Part shown: piece by piece, positions 35,699 through 43,751 of the stretch
How the letters are laid out: every line of letters begins with the position of its first letter
Position numbering within the stretch: position 1 is the first letter of the stretch
Notes under the pieces: generated by a model
Databases searched by the model: none
Seen by the model: only the letters and a program-made list of their open reading frames with translations
What the model was told of the DNA's origin: nothing
NCBI RefSeq assembly: GCF_900110575.1
Contig: NZ_FOEF01000026.1
Location: 50,826 to 114,825 of the forward strand
Length of the DNA: 64,000 nt
DNA from: Amycolatopsis saalfeldensis
Lineage (GTDB): Bacteria; Actinomycetota; Actinomycetes; Mycobacteriales; Pseudonocardiaceae
Direction of reading: 5' to 3'
Translations under genes and position numbers: made by a program

Positions 35699-36513
35699 CA
35701 GGCGGACTCCGGGATCCGCACGCTGCTGCCGGCCGCCTCGCGGACGACTGCGATGTTGCGGCGAATCAGGTCGAACCGTACTTCGGGGATCGGTCCCAGG
35801 TTCTCGATCCGCGGTGTCGGAGGTTTCTCGTACGGTCCGTTCGGCAGCATCGCGATGCCCATCGCCCCGAGGATGACTGGTGCGGCGCCGTCGACTGAGG
35901 CGATCCATTCGTGCTCGCGCTGTTCGATGAATTCCAGGTGCGCGGTGCGGCCGAAACCGAGCAGCCGGTAGATGATTCGGTCCTCGATCATCCCGCGGTC
36001 TTCCAAGTACCTGGTGGCCGTCCAGCGAGTTCGGCAGAGCTCGTCTTCGGGCGCGGGGCGGCGGGAGGCGGGTAGCGCGATCGCGCCGACGTAGTCGCTG
36101 GAGGCGAAATGGTCGTAGCAGCGCAGCCATTCGTCATCGTCTGCCGCGTGCAGGACGGCACACAGCCGGAATTCTTCGCTCAGGTCGCGAATGTCGCGGG
36201 CGGCTTCGTCGCTGGCCTTGATGGTGGCGGCCCCGTCGCGCATGACGTCCGGGAGGATGATCTCGTGGGCCTCGACCGCGCGGGCCGCTGCGATCAAGTC
36301 TGCGGCCGGCAGGGCGTGGCCGAGGTCGAAGACCCCGTTGTCGACGATGACTTCCGCGCCGCGCTGGGCCTCGCGGTGGAAGAACGCACGGTATGTGGCG
36401 TCGGTCAGAACTCGTTGCGCCGCAACGTGATGGACGCTGGCGGGTTCTTGGGCGACGAAGGCGTCGAGGTAGTCGGGCGGCGCAATGACGGAGACGTCGA
36501 TGCTCTTGGCCAT
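35698..36513 (-). CDS. TGT/DpdA-like transglycosylase-fold protein
   Basis: A 271-residue protein with a compact TIM-barrel pattern. VDNGVF (Asp58), LPDVMRDG (Asp89) and the terminal ASVDGAAP (Asp208) occupy the order of the acceptor and nucleophile aspartates of tRNA-guanine transglycosylase. The C-terminal zinc motif of TGT is absent, and it is about 100 residues shorter, as in divergent DpdA-type DNA transglycosylases. It overlaps folE by one base. I infer base exchange with a deazaguanine; the target (DNA, RNA or nucleoside) is unknown. Confidence 0.5.
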   Translation of the reverse strand: MAKSIDVSVIAPPDYLDAFVAQEPASVHHVAAQRVLTDATYRAFFHREAQRGAEVIVDNGVFDLGHALPAADLIAAARAVEAHEIILPDVMRDGAATIKASDEAARDIRDLSEEFRLCAVLHAADDDEWLRCYDHFASSDYVGAIALPASRRPAPEDELCRTRWTATRYLEDRGMIEDRIIYRLLGFGRTAHLEFIEQREHEWIASVDGAAPVILGAMGIAMLPNGPYEKPPTPRIENLGPIPEVRFDLIRRNIAVVREAAGSSVRIPESA

Positions 36514-37139
36514 CAGGATTCCCTCCATCCGGCGGTGGCGATCGTGAGGAACTGTTGGGAGAGAACAGGGTCGCACTCGAAACGGCCGCCAGCCTGCACG
36601 GTGGTGGTGCGTGCTGTCTCCATCCGCACGCCCCGCGCGCTCATGCACAGGTGCGTGCCGCGGACCGCGACGGCTACGTCGTTGCCGCCGATCACGTCGG
36701 CGATCTCGTCGGCGACCTGCCGGGTGAACCGCTCTTGTACTTGAAGGCGTGCGGCACGCTGCAGCGCGATCCGGCCGAACTTCGACAGGCCGACCACCTC
36801 ACCGTCCGGCAGGTAGCCGACGGCGACGTCCAGGTTCATGGGCAGCAGGTGGTGCTCGCACAGCGACCAGACGCTCATGCCGCCGACCACGACCAACTGC
36901 CCGCTCAGCTGCTGCTCGGTGAAGCACGTCGGTGTGGCCGACAGCTCCGAGGAGAAGAAGCTGCGCCACCACGCGGCGACCCTGGCCGGCGTGTCCGACA
37001 GGCCCTCCCGTGTGGGGTCTTCGCCGATCGCCGTCAGGAGCTGGCTGATCAGATCGGCGACGCGCTCGGTGTCGACCGGTTGCGGCGGTGTCAGGGCCCG
37101 GCTTTCGCTGGGGGCCGGGGTGCAGAGGACGTTCGTCAT
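36513..37139 (-). CDS. folE: GTP cyclohydrolase I
   Basis: A 208-residue type I enzyme. Zinc ligands CEHHLLP (Cys94, His97) and HLCMSARG (Cys165) are intact, and the segments PMNLDVAVGYLPDGEVVGLSKFGRI and VQERFTRQVADEI are family-typical. It makes 7,8-dihydroneopterin triphosphate from GTP, the first step of deazaguanine synthesis. Its place between DUF5753-only and TGT-like genes marks it as a pathway-specific copy. Confidence 0.92.
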   Translation of the reverse strand: MTNVLCTPAPSESRALTPPQPVDTERVADLISQLLTAIGEDPTREGLSDTPARVAAWWRSFFSSELSATPTCFTEQQLSGQLVVVGGMSVWSLCEHHLLPMNLDVAVGYLPDGEVVGLSKFGRIALQRAARLQVQERFTRQVADEIADVIGGNDVAVAVRGTHLCMSARGVRMETARTTTVQAGGRFECDPVLSQQFLTIATAGWRES

Positions 37140-37156
37140 GGACTCGACTCACTTCC

Positions 37157-37834
37157 TTAGACCAGCGGCTGGGGCAGTTGGTTGAGCAGTTCCAGGGTCT
37201 TGTCCGGGCCGGGCAAACCGTCCTCGGTCAGCTGCGCCCACTTCTTGTCGGCCTTGGCCAGCAGAGTGGACTCGGTGAGGTAGTTCGCGCCGACTCCGCC
37301 GGTGACGCCGAACTCCTGCTCGATGTAGAGGTAGTCCTGCTCGCCGGCGTCGGGCGCGAACGTCATCAGCGTGAGGTCGCCCGGCGCGAACAGCATCGGC
37401 GAGGTGCGGGGCAGAATCGCGAGCGTGGTCCTGCTGTCGCACCAGCTCGCACTCCCGTCGACGACGTCAGCGAGGAACTGTGCTTGGGCACGTGCGACGC
37501 CGGCTCCGAGGCTGGCCGCGATCCGGTGCAATGCCTCCTCATAGAGGATGACCTGGCAGCTGTCGAGGAAGGTCGAGCTGAGCGCTGTCCGACGTTCCTC
37601 GCGCAGCTCGACGGCTTCCTCGGCGGTGAACGGCAGTGGGTCACGCTCGTCGTGGACCCGGTGCGCGGCGGTCGTGAACTCCGGGCTCTGGAACACGCCG
37701 GGGATGCGCAGCTCGTGCCAGCGCCGGACGGTGCGAGCCAGGGGCTCGGTTCGGAACAGCCGCAGTGCGAACTCGGGCACGTGTGCGAACGGGTCGGACG
37801 GGCCAGGGTTGGTCGGCGTGATCATGCTGGTCAC
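37157..37834 (-). CDS. DUF5753-domain protein without an HTH
   Basis: A 225-residue protein. Its middle and end match the DUF5753 domain found C-terminal to XRE HTHs: IPGVFQSPEF, LSSTFLDSCQVILYEEALHRIA, a VM..QL-like segment, and GDLTLMTFAPDAGEQDYLYIEQE. The N-terminal HTH is absent. It may have become a ligand-binding or enzymatic partner in the deazaguanine cluster. Alternative start ATG at 37825. Confidence 0.6.
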   Translation of the reverse strand: MTSMITPTNPGPSDPFAHVPEFALRLFRTEPLARTVRRWHELRIPGVFQSPEFTTAAHRVHDERDPLPFTAEEAVELREERRTALSSTFLDSCQVILYEEALHRIAASLGAGVARAQAQFLADVVDGSASWCDSRTTLAILPRTSPMLFAPGDLTLMTFAPDAGEQDYLYIEQEFGVTGGVGANYLTESTLLAKADKKWAQLTEDGLPGPDKTLELLNQLPQPLV

Positions 37835-37993
37835 TGAGCGCCTTTCGTGATCGTTCGGGTGTAAGCCGATGAAGGGAGGCCCGTCAGGGCTGGAGAATCA
37901 AGGACTGGATCACACCAGCGGGCTGCCGGACGGATGGCCCGAAGTCAGGCCCGTTGTGGCAGTGCGAGATGTTCGAGACGATGGGCGGCGGTC
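37835..37993. other. Short intergenic gap in the deazaguanine cluster
   Basis: A 159-nt gap between queE and the DUF5753-only gene. No gene, repeat or clear terminator is seen. Confidence 0.4.
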
Positions 37994-38698
37994 CTACCTG
38001 GCTCCGGTGAGGATGTGCAGGCGGGTAGACACGTTCCAGCCACGTTCCGTTGCCGGGGTGTAGAGCGCGTCCATGCCGGCCAAGACCTTCTCGCGGGTGG
38101 TTCCTTCCGGCATCACCCACACCGGGCCGAGCCCGTACTCGGTGACGAGCTGTGCGATCTCGTCGAGGTCGCGGTCGGGATCGCTGACGACGAACTTGAA
38201 TGCTGCGCGACCCGTCGTGACCAACGCCGCGAGAGCGTCGGGCTTGATGCGGGCGGAGTAGTTCATGCCCGAGTTCGCGAGCTTCGGGCTCACCACCCAG
38301 AGATCGACACGTGAGGCCAACTCCGGCGTGGGTGCCAGCGTGCCGTTGGTCTCGACCTGCACTCGAATACCTTTGGCGCCGCGGGCGAGGGCAGCCATCG
38401 CCGGCTGCTGCAACATCGGTTCCCCGCCGGTGATCACCATCATGTCGACGGCGCGATCCCGCACCCACGAGACCAGCTCGGTGACCGGGACTTTCTCGCT
38501 GGCCTCACTCGGGTTGTATCTGCTCCAGTCCCAGCTCTCCGGGGTGTCGCAGAAGCCGCACTTGAGATTGCACCGCGAGAACCGGACGAACACGCAGCGC
38601 TGTCCGGTCCACGGGCCTTCGCCCTGGAACGACTCGAACTTTTCCGTGAGAATCGCGGAACCCTCTACCCGTTCGGGCGCCAATGCCAGCGTGTTCAT
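37994..38698 (-). CDS. queE: 7-carboxy-7-deazaguanine synthase QueE
   Basis: A 234-residue radical-SAM enzyme. The cluster motif CNLKCGFC (Cys43, Cys47, Cys50) is preceded by GEGPWTGQRCVFVRFS, and GGEPMLQ and VETNGTLAP follow. It converts 6-carboxytetrahydropterin to CDG. Its start overlaps the queD stop (ATGA). Confidence 0.92.
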   Translation of the reverse strand: MNTLALAPERVEGSAILTEKFESFQGEGPWTGQRCVFVRFSRCNLKCGFCDTPESWDWSRYNPSEASEKVPVTELVSWVRDRAVDMMVITGGEPMLQQPAMAALARGAKGIRVQVETNGTLAPTPELASRVDLWVVSPKLANSGMNYSARIKPDALAALVTTGRAAFKFVVSDPDRDLDEIAQLVTEYGLGPVWVMPEGTTREKVLAGMDALYTPATERGWNVSTRLHILTGAR

Positions 38699-39384
38699 GA
38701 AGCATCGCCTCGTTCCCACAGTCCAGTGGTGGTTATCGAATCGACCCCTACGGAGACGAGGCGACCGCGGATCTCCGGCTCGATGTTGTCGACGAACCAG
38801 CTAGCCAGGTGGGCGACCGACGCGGGGCCACTAGCTCGCAACGCCGCGTCGGCGACCGGCGCATCGAGATACGCCGCGAATGGCTTCAGGTCGCCGAAGT
38901 CGGTGACGAACCCGACCTCATCAAGTCCGTCCGCCCCCAGGATCAACGTCACGTCACCGTGGGCGGTATTGAAGGTCTTCGAGATCGTGACCGCGCTCGT
39001 GGCACCGTCGCAGCGAGCCGAGGTGGATGAGGTCTCCGAGACGACCATCGCGACCAGCGTGATGGGCACCGCCGATTCGATGTTGTTCCGGAACCACTCA
39101 GCGAGGTGACTGGCAAGCAGCTCACTCGTCGGGTGAAACGCGACCTGCTCGTTGAGTAGACGGTGGTCGAAGGTCGCGGCGAGGTAAGTCCCAAGGGACG
39201 ACAGGTCTCCGGAGCCGCCTTCGTGGACAAGCGCGGAGGCGGTCACCCTGTAGTTGTGGCCGTGATTGCGATGACACTTGTGGCTGGTCGGCAAGAGCTT
39301 CAGCTCGTGGCTGGCGCTGAAACCGAACGACTGCGAGATGGTGATCTGGCCGTCTGCCAGGAGCTTCTCGTCAGTGGTCTTCAT
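38695..39384 (-). CDS. queD: QueD-like protein made of two tandem 6-carboxytetrahydropterin synthase domains
   Basis: A 229-residue protein, nearly twice the usual QueD length. The N-domain (11-125) has the zinc and catalytic set: SASHEL (His26), CHRNHGHNY (Cys37, His41, His43), DHRLLNE (His74) and VSETSS (Glu117). It lacks the usual DFGDLK segment. The C-domain (130-225) keeps ADGLDEVGFVTDFGDLKPFAAYLD but has no HGH or catalytic Cys. The halves are complementary, which suggests a fused heterodimer-like enzyme. It converts dihydroneopterin triphosphate to 6-carboxytetrahydropterin. GAGGAGGG lies before the ATG. Confidence 0.85.
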   Translation of the reverse strand: MKTTDEKLLADGQITISQSFGFSASHELKLLPTSHKCHRNHGHNYRVTASALVHEGGSGDLSSLGTYLAATFDHRLLNEQVAFHPTSELLASHLAEWFRNNIESAVPITLVAMVVSETSSTSARCDGATSAVTISKTFNTAHGDVTLILGADGLDEVGFVTDFGDLKPFAAYLDAPVADAALRASGPASVAHLASWFVDNIEPEIRGRLVSVGVDSITTTGLWERGDAS

Positions 39385-39510
39385 GTAGCCCTCCTCTCTC
39401 GGGCATGCCGAACTGGCCTCCAACGACTTGCGCAGGCGTCGTAAGTGCCTGACTGGGCTAGACGACGCTGCGGCCGGATCGCTAAGACCTGGAACCGCGT
39501 CGGTGACGAT

Positions 39511-39528
39511 GTGTAGTAACCTCACTAC
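39511..39528. promoter_or_regulatory. Operator candidate GTGTAGT-N6-ACTAC
   Basis: GTAGT (39513-39517) and ACTAC (39524-39528) form an inverted repeat in the gap between the divergent queD operon and the UTRA-domain genes. The same GTGTAGT-N6-ACTAC occurs at 50603-50620. A GntR-family protein is the adjacent candidate. Confidence 0.5.
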
Positions 39529-39565
39529 CCGAACAACCTTACTGCCATATCCGAAAGGTGACAAG

Positions 39566-39652
39566 ATGTTCGAGCGTGGCCTTGCTGCCTTTCGACTAAG
39601 GTCAACGGCAGAGTGCCGCCAACCACCGGAGCCCAAGGAGGGCGAGCGATGA
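39566..39652 (+). CDS. Small leader ORF before the UTRA-only gene
   Basis: A 28-residue peptide from ATG 39566 with the strong site AAAGGTG. Its stop overlaps the ATG of the UTRA-only gene (ATGA). It may serve translational coupling or be a leader peptide; it could also be the remnant of a lost N-terminal domain. No known family. Confidence 0.4.
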   Translation: MFERGLAAFRLRSTAECRQPPEPKEGER

Positions 39653-40182
39653 CCACCGCAGGCCCGTGGACGAGCGTGTCGATGCCCTACGTAAGCGGCC
39701 GGCACGGTGACGCCTGGGGTGCCGAGGCAGCCCAGCACGGCGGCACGGGGACGCAGCAACTGCTCGGCGTTGAAGAGGTGCCTGCCTCCGCGACCATCGC
39801 TGACATGCTCGGATCGGCCCCAGGTGAACCAGTGGTCGTGAGGCGCCGCCTCATGCTCTTCGACAATCAACCTGTCGAACTTGTCGACTCGTACTACCCC
39901 ACGAGGATCGCTCGGGGCACCCGCCTGGCCGAGGCCCGCAAGGTCCCCGGCGGCGCTGTCGCCCTCTTGGCCGACCTCGATTACCCACCTCGCCGCGTCC
40001 GCGAAGACGTCAGCGCGCGCCTGGCCACCCCAAGTGAAAGGACGATCCTGCAGCTTGACGCGTCGTCCTGCGTGTTGCTGCTCGCGCGCATTCTCATCAC
40101 CGAGAACGATCTGCCTGTCGAAGCCAGCGTGATGACGATGGTGGCCGACGGGCGACGACTGCGCTACGAGCTGACACCGTGA
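39649..40182 (+). CDS. UTRA-domain protein lacking a helix-turn-helix
   Basis: A 177-residue protein. The UTRA ligand-binding pattern is clear: VVVRRRLMLFDNQPVELVDSYYPTRIARGT, then VREDVSARLATPSERTILQL and LITENDLPVEASVMTMVADG. It has no GntR HTH. ATG 39649 follows AAGGAGGG. It may be an effector-binding partner of the downstream GntR regulator, with which it forms an operon. Confidence 0.75.
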   Translation: MTTAGPWTSVSMPYVSGRHGDAWGAEAAQHGGTGTQQLLGVEEVPASATIADMLGSAPGEPVVVRRRLMLFDNQPVELVDSYYPTRIARGTRLAEARKVPGGAVALLADLDYPPRRVREDVSARLATPSERTILQLDASSCVLLLARILITENDLPVEASVMTMVADGRRLRYELTP

Positions 40183-40212
40183 CCGCCCTGACGACTTCTC
40201 AAGGAGCTGGCC

Positions 40213-40941
40213 TTGGCTCACACCCGTGATGTCAGGCCCCGGCACCAGCAGATCGCCGCCGAACTGCGCGATCTCATCATGCGGGGCGAACTGAGCCCTG
40301 GCACGCAACTGCCGTCCACCGCCCGACTCGTCGAGCGGTACGGTGCGGCGAACGCCACCATCCAGCACGCGTTGAAGGCGTTGAAAGACGAAGGCTTCCT
40401 CGACAGCCGTGTCGGCAAAGGCGTCTATGTTCGCGATCGCCAGCCGTTCGTCATCGACGCCTCGGCTTACATCAAGCCCGAGCCAGGCCGATTCCGCTAC
40501 CAGTTGCTCAACGTCGACAACATCGTGCCGCCCGTGGACGTCGTTGAGGGATTGCAGCTGGCGGCCGATGCTGCTGCCATCGTCCGTACCAGAATCCTCT
40601 TTCACGACGAGCAACCCGTCGAGTTGTCTGCCTCGTACTACCCCGCCGAGATCGCCGCCGACAGCAGCCTGACGAAGACGGCGAAGATCCGCGGAGGCGC
40701 CCCCCAAGCGCTCGCCGAGCTCGGATTCCCTCAACGATCCTTTGTCGACCGGATTTCCGCACGCCCCCCGACGGTGGAGGAAGCCGAAACACTGGAGCTT
40801 CCTGAAGGGACACCGGTGATCCGGCAACTGCGTGTCATCTACAGCGACAACGAACGCCCCGTCGAAGCCTCGGTCCTCATCAAGGGTGCGCACCTCTACG
40901 AGCTGCTGTACCGCCAGGCAGTAGACACGGGACCGAAGTGA
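40213..40941 (+). CDS. GntR-family regulator with UTRA domain (HutC subfamily)
   Basis: A 242-residue protein. Residues 8-70 are a winged helix (HQQIAAELRDLIMRGELSPGTQLPSTARLVERYG), and residues 80-235 are a UTRA domain similar to that of the preceding gene (VELSASYYPAEIAADSSL). The start is TTG 40213 after AAGGAG. It probably controls the divergent deazaguanine operon through the dyad at 39513-39528. Confidence 0.85.
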   Translation: MAHTRDVRPRHQQIAAELRDLIMRGELSPGTQLPSTARLVERYGAANATIQHALKALKDEGFLDSRVGKGVYVRDRQPFVIDASAYIKPEPGRFRYQLLNVDNIVPPVDVVEGLQLAADAAAIVRTRILFHDEQPVELSASYYPAEIAADSSLTKTAKIRGGAPQALAELGFPQRSFVDRISARPPTVEEAETLELPEGTPVIRQLRVIYSDNERPVEASVLIKGAHLYELLYRQAVDTGPK

Positions 40942-40973
40942 CCGGCGCGGTTGAAGTAACCGTGGGACGCCCT

Positions 40974-41297
40974 TCATCGATCCTGCTCCTTCTGGTCGAA
41001 CCAACTGCCGGTGTCCCGCGGTGAGGCCGGGGGTGATGGCGGCTTCCTTCGTGGCCACAGGCGCTCGTGCAAGTCGAGCGGCACCAGGTCGCTAAGCCGC
41101 AGGCCGGCAGCCAGTGCACGGTGGGCGGCGTCATCGAACCCGGCACACGGCCAAGACTGAGCCGTACACAAAGGGCACGCTCGCGGCTGATCCGGCGACG
41201 GCAGATGCGCCGCCAGGTCGTCGACTGCTTGACTCACTCGACCGACCGGGCTGTCAGCCGCAACGATCACGGCGAGGACCTCGCGGACACCCCCCAC
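40974..41297 (-). CDS. Small Cys-containing unknown protein
   Basis: A 107-residue protein with CPLCTAQSWPC, DDAAHRALAAGLRLSDLVPLDL and a Pro/Arg tail. It starts at GTG 41297, 3 nt after the stop of the inositol-phosphatase-like gene, so they form an operon. Family not recognised; Cys pair may bind zinc. Confidence 0.55.
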   Translation of the reverse strand: MGGVREVLAVIVAADSPVGRVSQAVDDLAAHLPSPDQPRACPLCTAQSWPCAGFDDAAHRALAAGLRLSDLVPLDLHERLWPRRKPPSPPASPRDTGSWFDQKEQDR

Positions 41298-41300
41298 CTG

Positions 41301-42500
41301 TCACACCACCGCGTCTGGACTGCTACGCCATTGCACCTGCCCGTCGACCAGGTACGCCTCCGTGTCATCTGCCGAGTTTTCTACGACCTGCCAAGCGATT
41401 CGCCCTTCGACCGTCGACACTTGGCGCCCGCACTGAACCGCGCCGAACAGGAATGCACCTGCCGTTCCGCGAGGGCGTTTGGCTACCCACATCGGGAATT
41501 CCGCGACTAGGAGTTCTTGTTCAACCCACGACCGAGCATCACGGGACGATGGGAACGCCCTTTCCGCGACCGTGGCTGCCGTGTCGTCGTCACCGATGCC
41601 GACGCCGATCGTGGCCAGGAACGCGGTGGTGGCGGTAACGCGTTCTCCCGCAAGCTCAGCAACTGAGGTCGCGTCGCCATCGGTCGCGAAGGTCGGCCAG
41701 TAGCGAGTTCCACGGACGATGCGCAGAAGCGGCAGCAGAACATCTCGCAAGCCTGGCGTGATCGCGATGGCACAGCGCGAACTCGTGCTGTGCTGGCTGC
41801 CGTCCGCGTCAACGACGAGCGCGCCGGCCTCACGAGCGATGATCGCTCCCGCCGCCGTGTCCCAGCTTCGGTTGCCGAGCGTGAGGCTGGCATCGAGCTT
41901 GCCATCGGCGACCCAGGCCAGCTCAACTGCTGATGATCCAATTCGCCGAACCCGTTGTGCCCGTTGAGAAAATACTCGGTCCAATTTGGCTGACGCTCGC
42001 GTCCGAGCGGTGCCGCCGTCTCCAGACCCGTAGTCGCTGAGAGCGATCATCGAATTCTCAAGGGTTGTCGATCGTGAGACAGCGATGGGGACGCCGTCTC
42101 GGAAGGCTCCGTTCCCTTTCGTCGCCCAGTAACGGTGACCGAGGAAGGGAGTGTCGATGACACCGAGAACGGGCTGGTCGTCGTGAACGAGCCCGAGAAC
42201 CACTGCGCAAAGCGGAACGCCATGAACGAAATTGGCGGTGCCATCAACGGGATCGAGCACCCAGTAGACGTTCGGATCACCGGCCGCACCGGTCTCCTCG
42301 CCGAGGAAGCCGATATCTGGAGTGTGCGCCGCAAGGTGATCTCGCACGAGGTGTTCGACAGCCACCTCAATCTCAGTTACCAGATCGCGATCGCCCTTGG
42401 TTCGGACTTCGCCAGTCTGGCTGCGCATAAGGAGCTTGACCGCGTTGTCCATGGCGTCCTGCGCGACGACTAGCAGGTGCGCGGTGTCGAGAGCGCTCAT
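41301..42500 (-). CDS. Inositol-monophosphatase-like enzyme with extra C-terminal domain
   Basis: A 399-residue protein. Residues 1-270 are an IMPase/FBPase-family domain with GEETGAAGDPNVYWVLDPVDGTANFVHG (metal motif DPVDGT) and NRSWDTAAGAIIAREAGA. Residues 275-399 add an unrecognised domain ending DTEAYLVDGQVQWRSS. Possible substrates are inositol phosphate, 3'-phosphoadenosine 5'-phosphate or a nucleotide. ATG 42500 is chosen; GTG 42515 is in frame. Confidence 0.8.
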   Translation of the reverse strand: MSALDTAHLLVVAQDAMDNAVKLLMRSQTGEVRTKGDRDLVTEIEVAVEHLVRDHLAAHTPDIGFLGEETGAAGDPNVYWVLDPVDGTANFVHGVPLCAVVLGLVHDDQPVLGVIDTPFLGHRYWATKGNGAFRDGVPIAVSRSTTLENSMIALSDYGSGDGGTARTRASAKLDRVFSQRAQRVRRIGSSAVELAWVADGKLDASLTLGNRSWDTAAGAIIAREAGALVVDADGSQHSTSSRCAIAITPGLRDVLLPLLRIVRGTRYWPTFATDGDATSVAELAGERVTATTAFLATIGVGIGDDDTAATVAERAFPSSRDARSWVEQELLVAEFPMWVAKRPRGTAGAFLFGAVQCGRQVSTVEGRIAWQVVENSADDTEAYLVDGQVQWRSSPDAVV

Positions 42501-43088
42501 CGAGATCCCGAGCACCCTTCTGCGATAGCAGCGGTCGTCGGTTGGATGGGCAACCGGCTGCGGCGAGATCGGGGGGCGGCCCTCACCGCAGCCGGCGCGT
42601 TCATGAGCTCGTGCTCAGGCACGACGTGGCTTGACTCAGCCGGGTTCACCGAGCGCCTCGCGACTCGGCACCAGCATGTTGGGTTGGACAGCAGGTGTCC
42701 CGGGTTGATGCCCGGCCGAGGGACCGCACCAGCGTGACCAGCGCTACGACCGTGACGCAGCAGCCGAGGAACTCGGGTAGATGCCCCGGTCCAGGCTCGC
42801 GAATTCCGGCCTGGACCGAATGCCGCTGCTGGGTGTTTCGGTTCGTCACAGGGGCTCACCGCCTGGACGCGGGGCGCAGCATGACCAGCCGCCACACGTG
42901 TCCGACATGAGAACACCTTCCATAACGATGCGTGCATGAACCGGGACGCTTAGTCAACATGCCAAGATCGTGACGAGGTACCGCCCACGACCCGTCCATT
43001 GGGCGTCCGCGGGACAGCCATCAAGCATCGAGACACCCAGGTCGTGCACCATGGCGGTGACCATCATGCAGAGCAGGGAGGATTTCAC
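42501..43088. other. Gap with no firm gene
   Basis: 588 nt. One weak leftward candidate, 42646-42849 (67 residues, one hydrophobic segment GCCVTVVALVTLV), starts at GTG 42849, with only a GGTGAG stretch upstream. No other frame looks coding. Promoters of the divergent neighbours must lie here. Confidence 0.4.
42646..42849 (-). CDS. Possible small single-span membrane protein
   Basis: A 67-residue frame with one hydrophobic stretch near residues 30-43. GGTGAG lies before GTG 42849. Codon structure is not decisive and it could be spurious. Confidence 0.25.
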   Translation of the reverse strand: MTNRNTQQRHSVQAGIREPGPGHLPEFLGCCVTVVALVTLVRSLGRASTRDTCCPTQHAGAESRGAR

Positions 43089-43751
43089 GTGGCAAAGATC
43101 GAAGCGGTCTTCTTCGACGTGGGCGAGACACTGGTCAACGAAACCCGCGAGTACGGGACCTGGGCCGACTGGCTCGGAGTTCCGCGCCACACATTCTCTG
43201 CCGTGTTCGGCGCCGTGATTGCTCAAGGTAAGGACTACCGGGAGACTTTCCAGGTCTTCAAGCCGGGCTTTGACCTCGCAGTGGAACGCGAGCGTCGGGC
43301 AGCGGCCGGCCAGCCGGAGACTTTCACCGAGGAGGACCTTTACGACGATGTGCGGCCGTGTCTGCGGCAACTCCAGGCTTCCGGTCTTCGGGTCGGCCTG
43401 GCAGGGAACCAGACCGCGCGGGCGGAGGAGATCCTCAAAGCGCTTGAACTGCCGGTTGACGTAATTGGTACTTCCGACGGCTGGGGTGTTGAGAAGCCGT
43501 CACCCGAATTCTTCGACCGGGTCATCGAAGAGGCCGGGGTCACTGCGAACTCGGTGCTGTACGTCGGCGATCGCCTGGACAACGACGTCCGTCCCGCTCA
43601 GGAAGCCGGCATATCGACCGCGCTCATCCGCCGCGGGCCGTGGGGGCACATCCTCCGCCTGCCTGAGGTCGAGCAGCGCTGCTTGTTCCACCTGGATGGC
43701 CTGGCCGAACTACCGGCTCGCGTTGCCGCCCACAATGCCGAGTACAGCTGA
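43089..43751 (+). CDS. HAD-superfamily hydrolase
   Basis: A 220-residue haloacid-dehalogenase-type enzyme. Motif I is FFDVGETLVNE, where the second Asp of DxD is replaced by Gly (DVGET), as in some HAD proteins. Motif II is LAGNQT, and motif IV is YVGDRLDNDVRPA. GTG at 43089 follows GGGAGG; the longer frame has no site. The substrate is unknown. The stop abuts the convergent XRE gene. Confidence 0.8.
   Translation: MAKIEAVFFDVGETLVNETREYGTWADWLGVPRHTFSAVFGAVIAQGKDYRETFQVFKPGFDLAVERERRAAAGQPETFTEEDLYDDVRPCLRQLQASGLRVGLAGNQTARAEEILKALELPVDVIGTSDGWGVEKPSPEFFDRVIEEAGVTANSVLYVGDRLDNDVRPAQEAGISTALIRRGPWGHILRLPEVEQRCLFHLDGLAELPARVAAHNAEYS

Noticed and set aside
39385..41058. Long upstream extension of the queD frame
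   Set aside because: It runs antisense across the UTRA and GntR genes. The QueD domain begins at ATG 39384 with GAGGAGGG.
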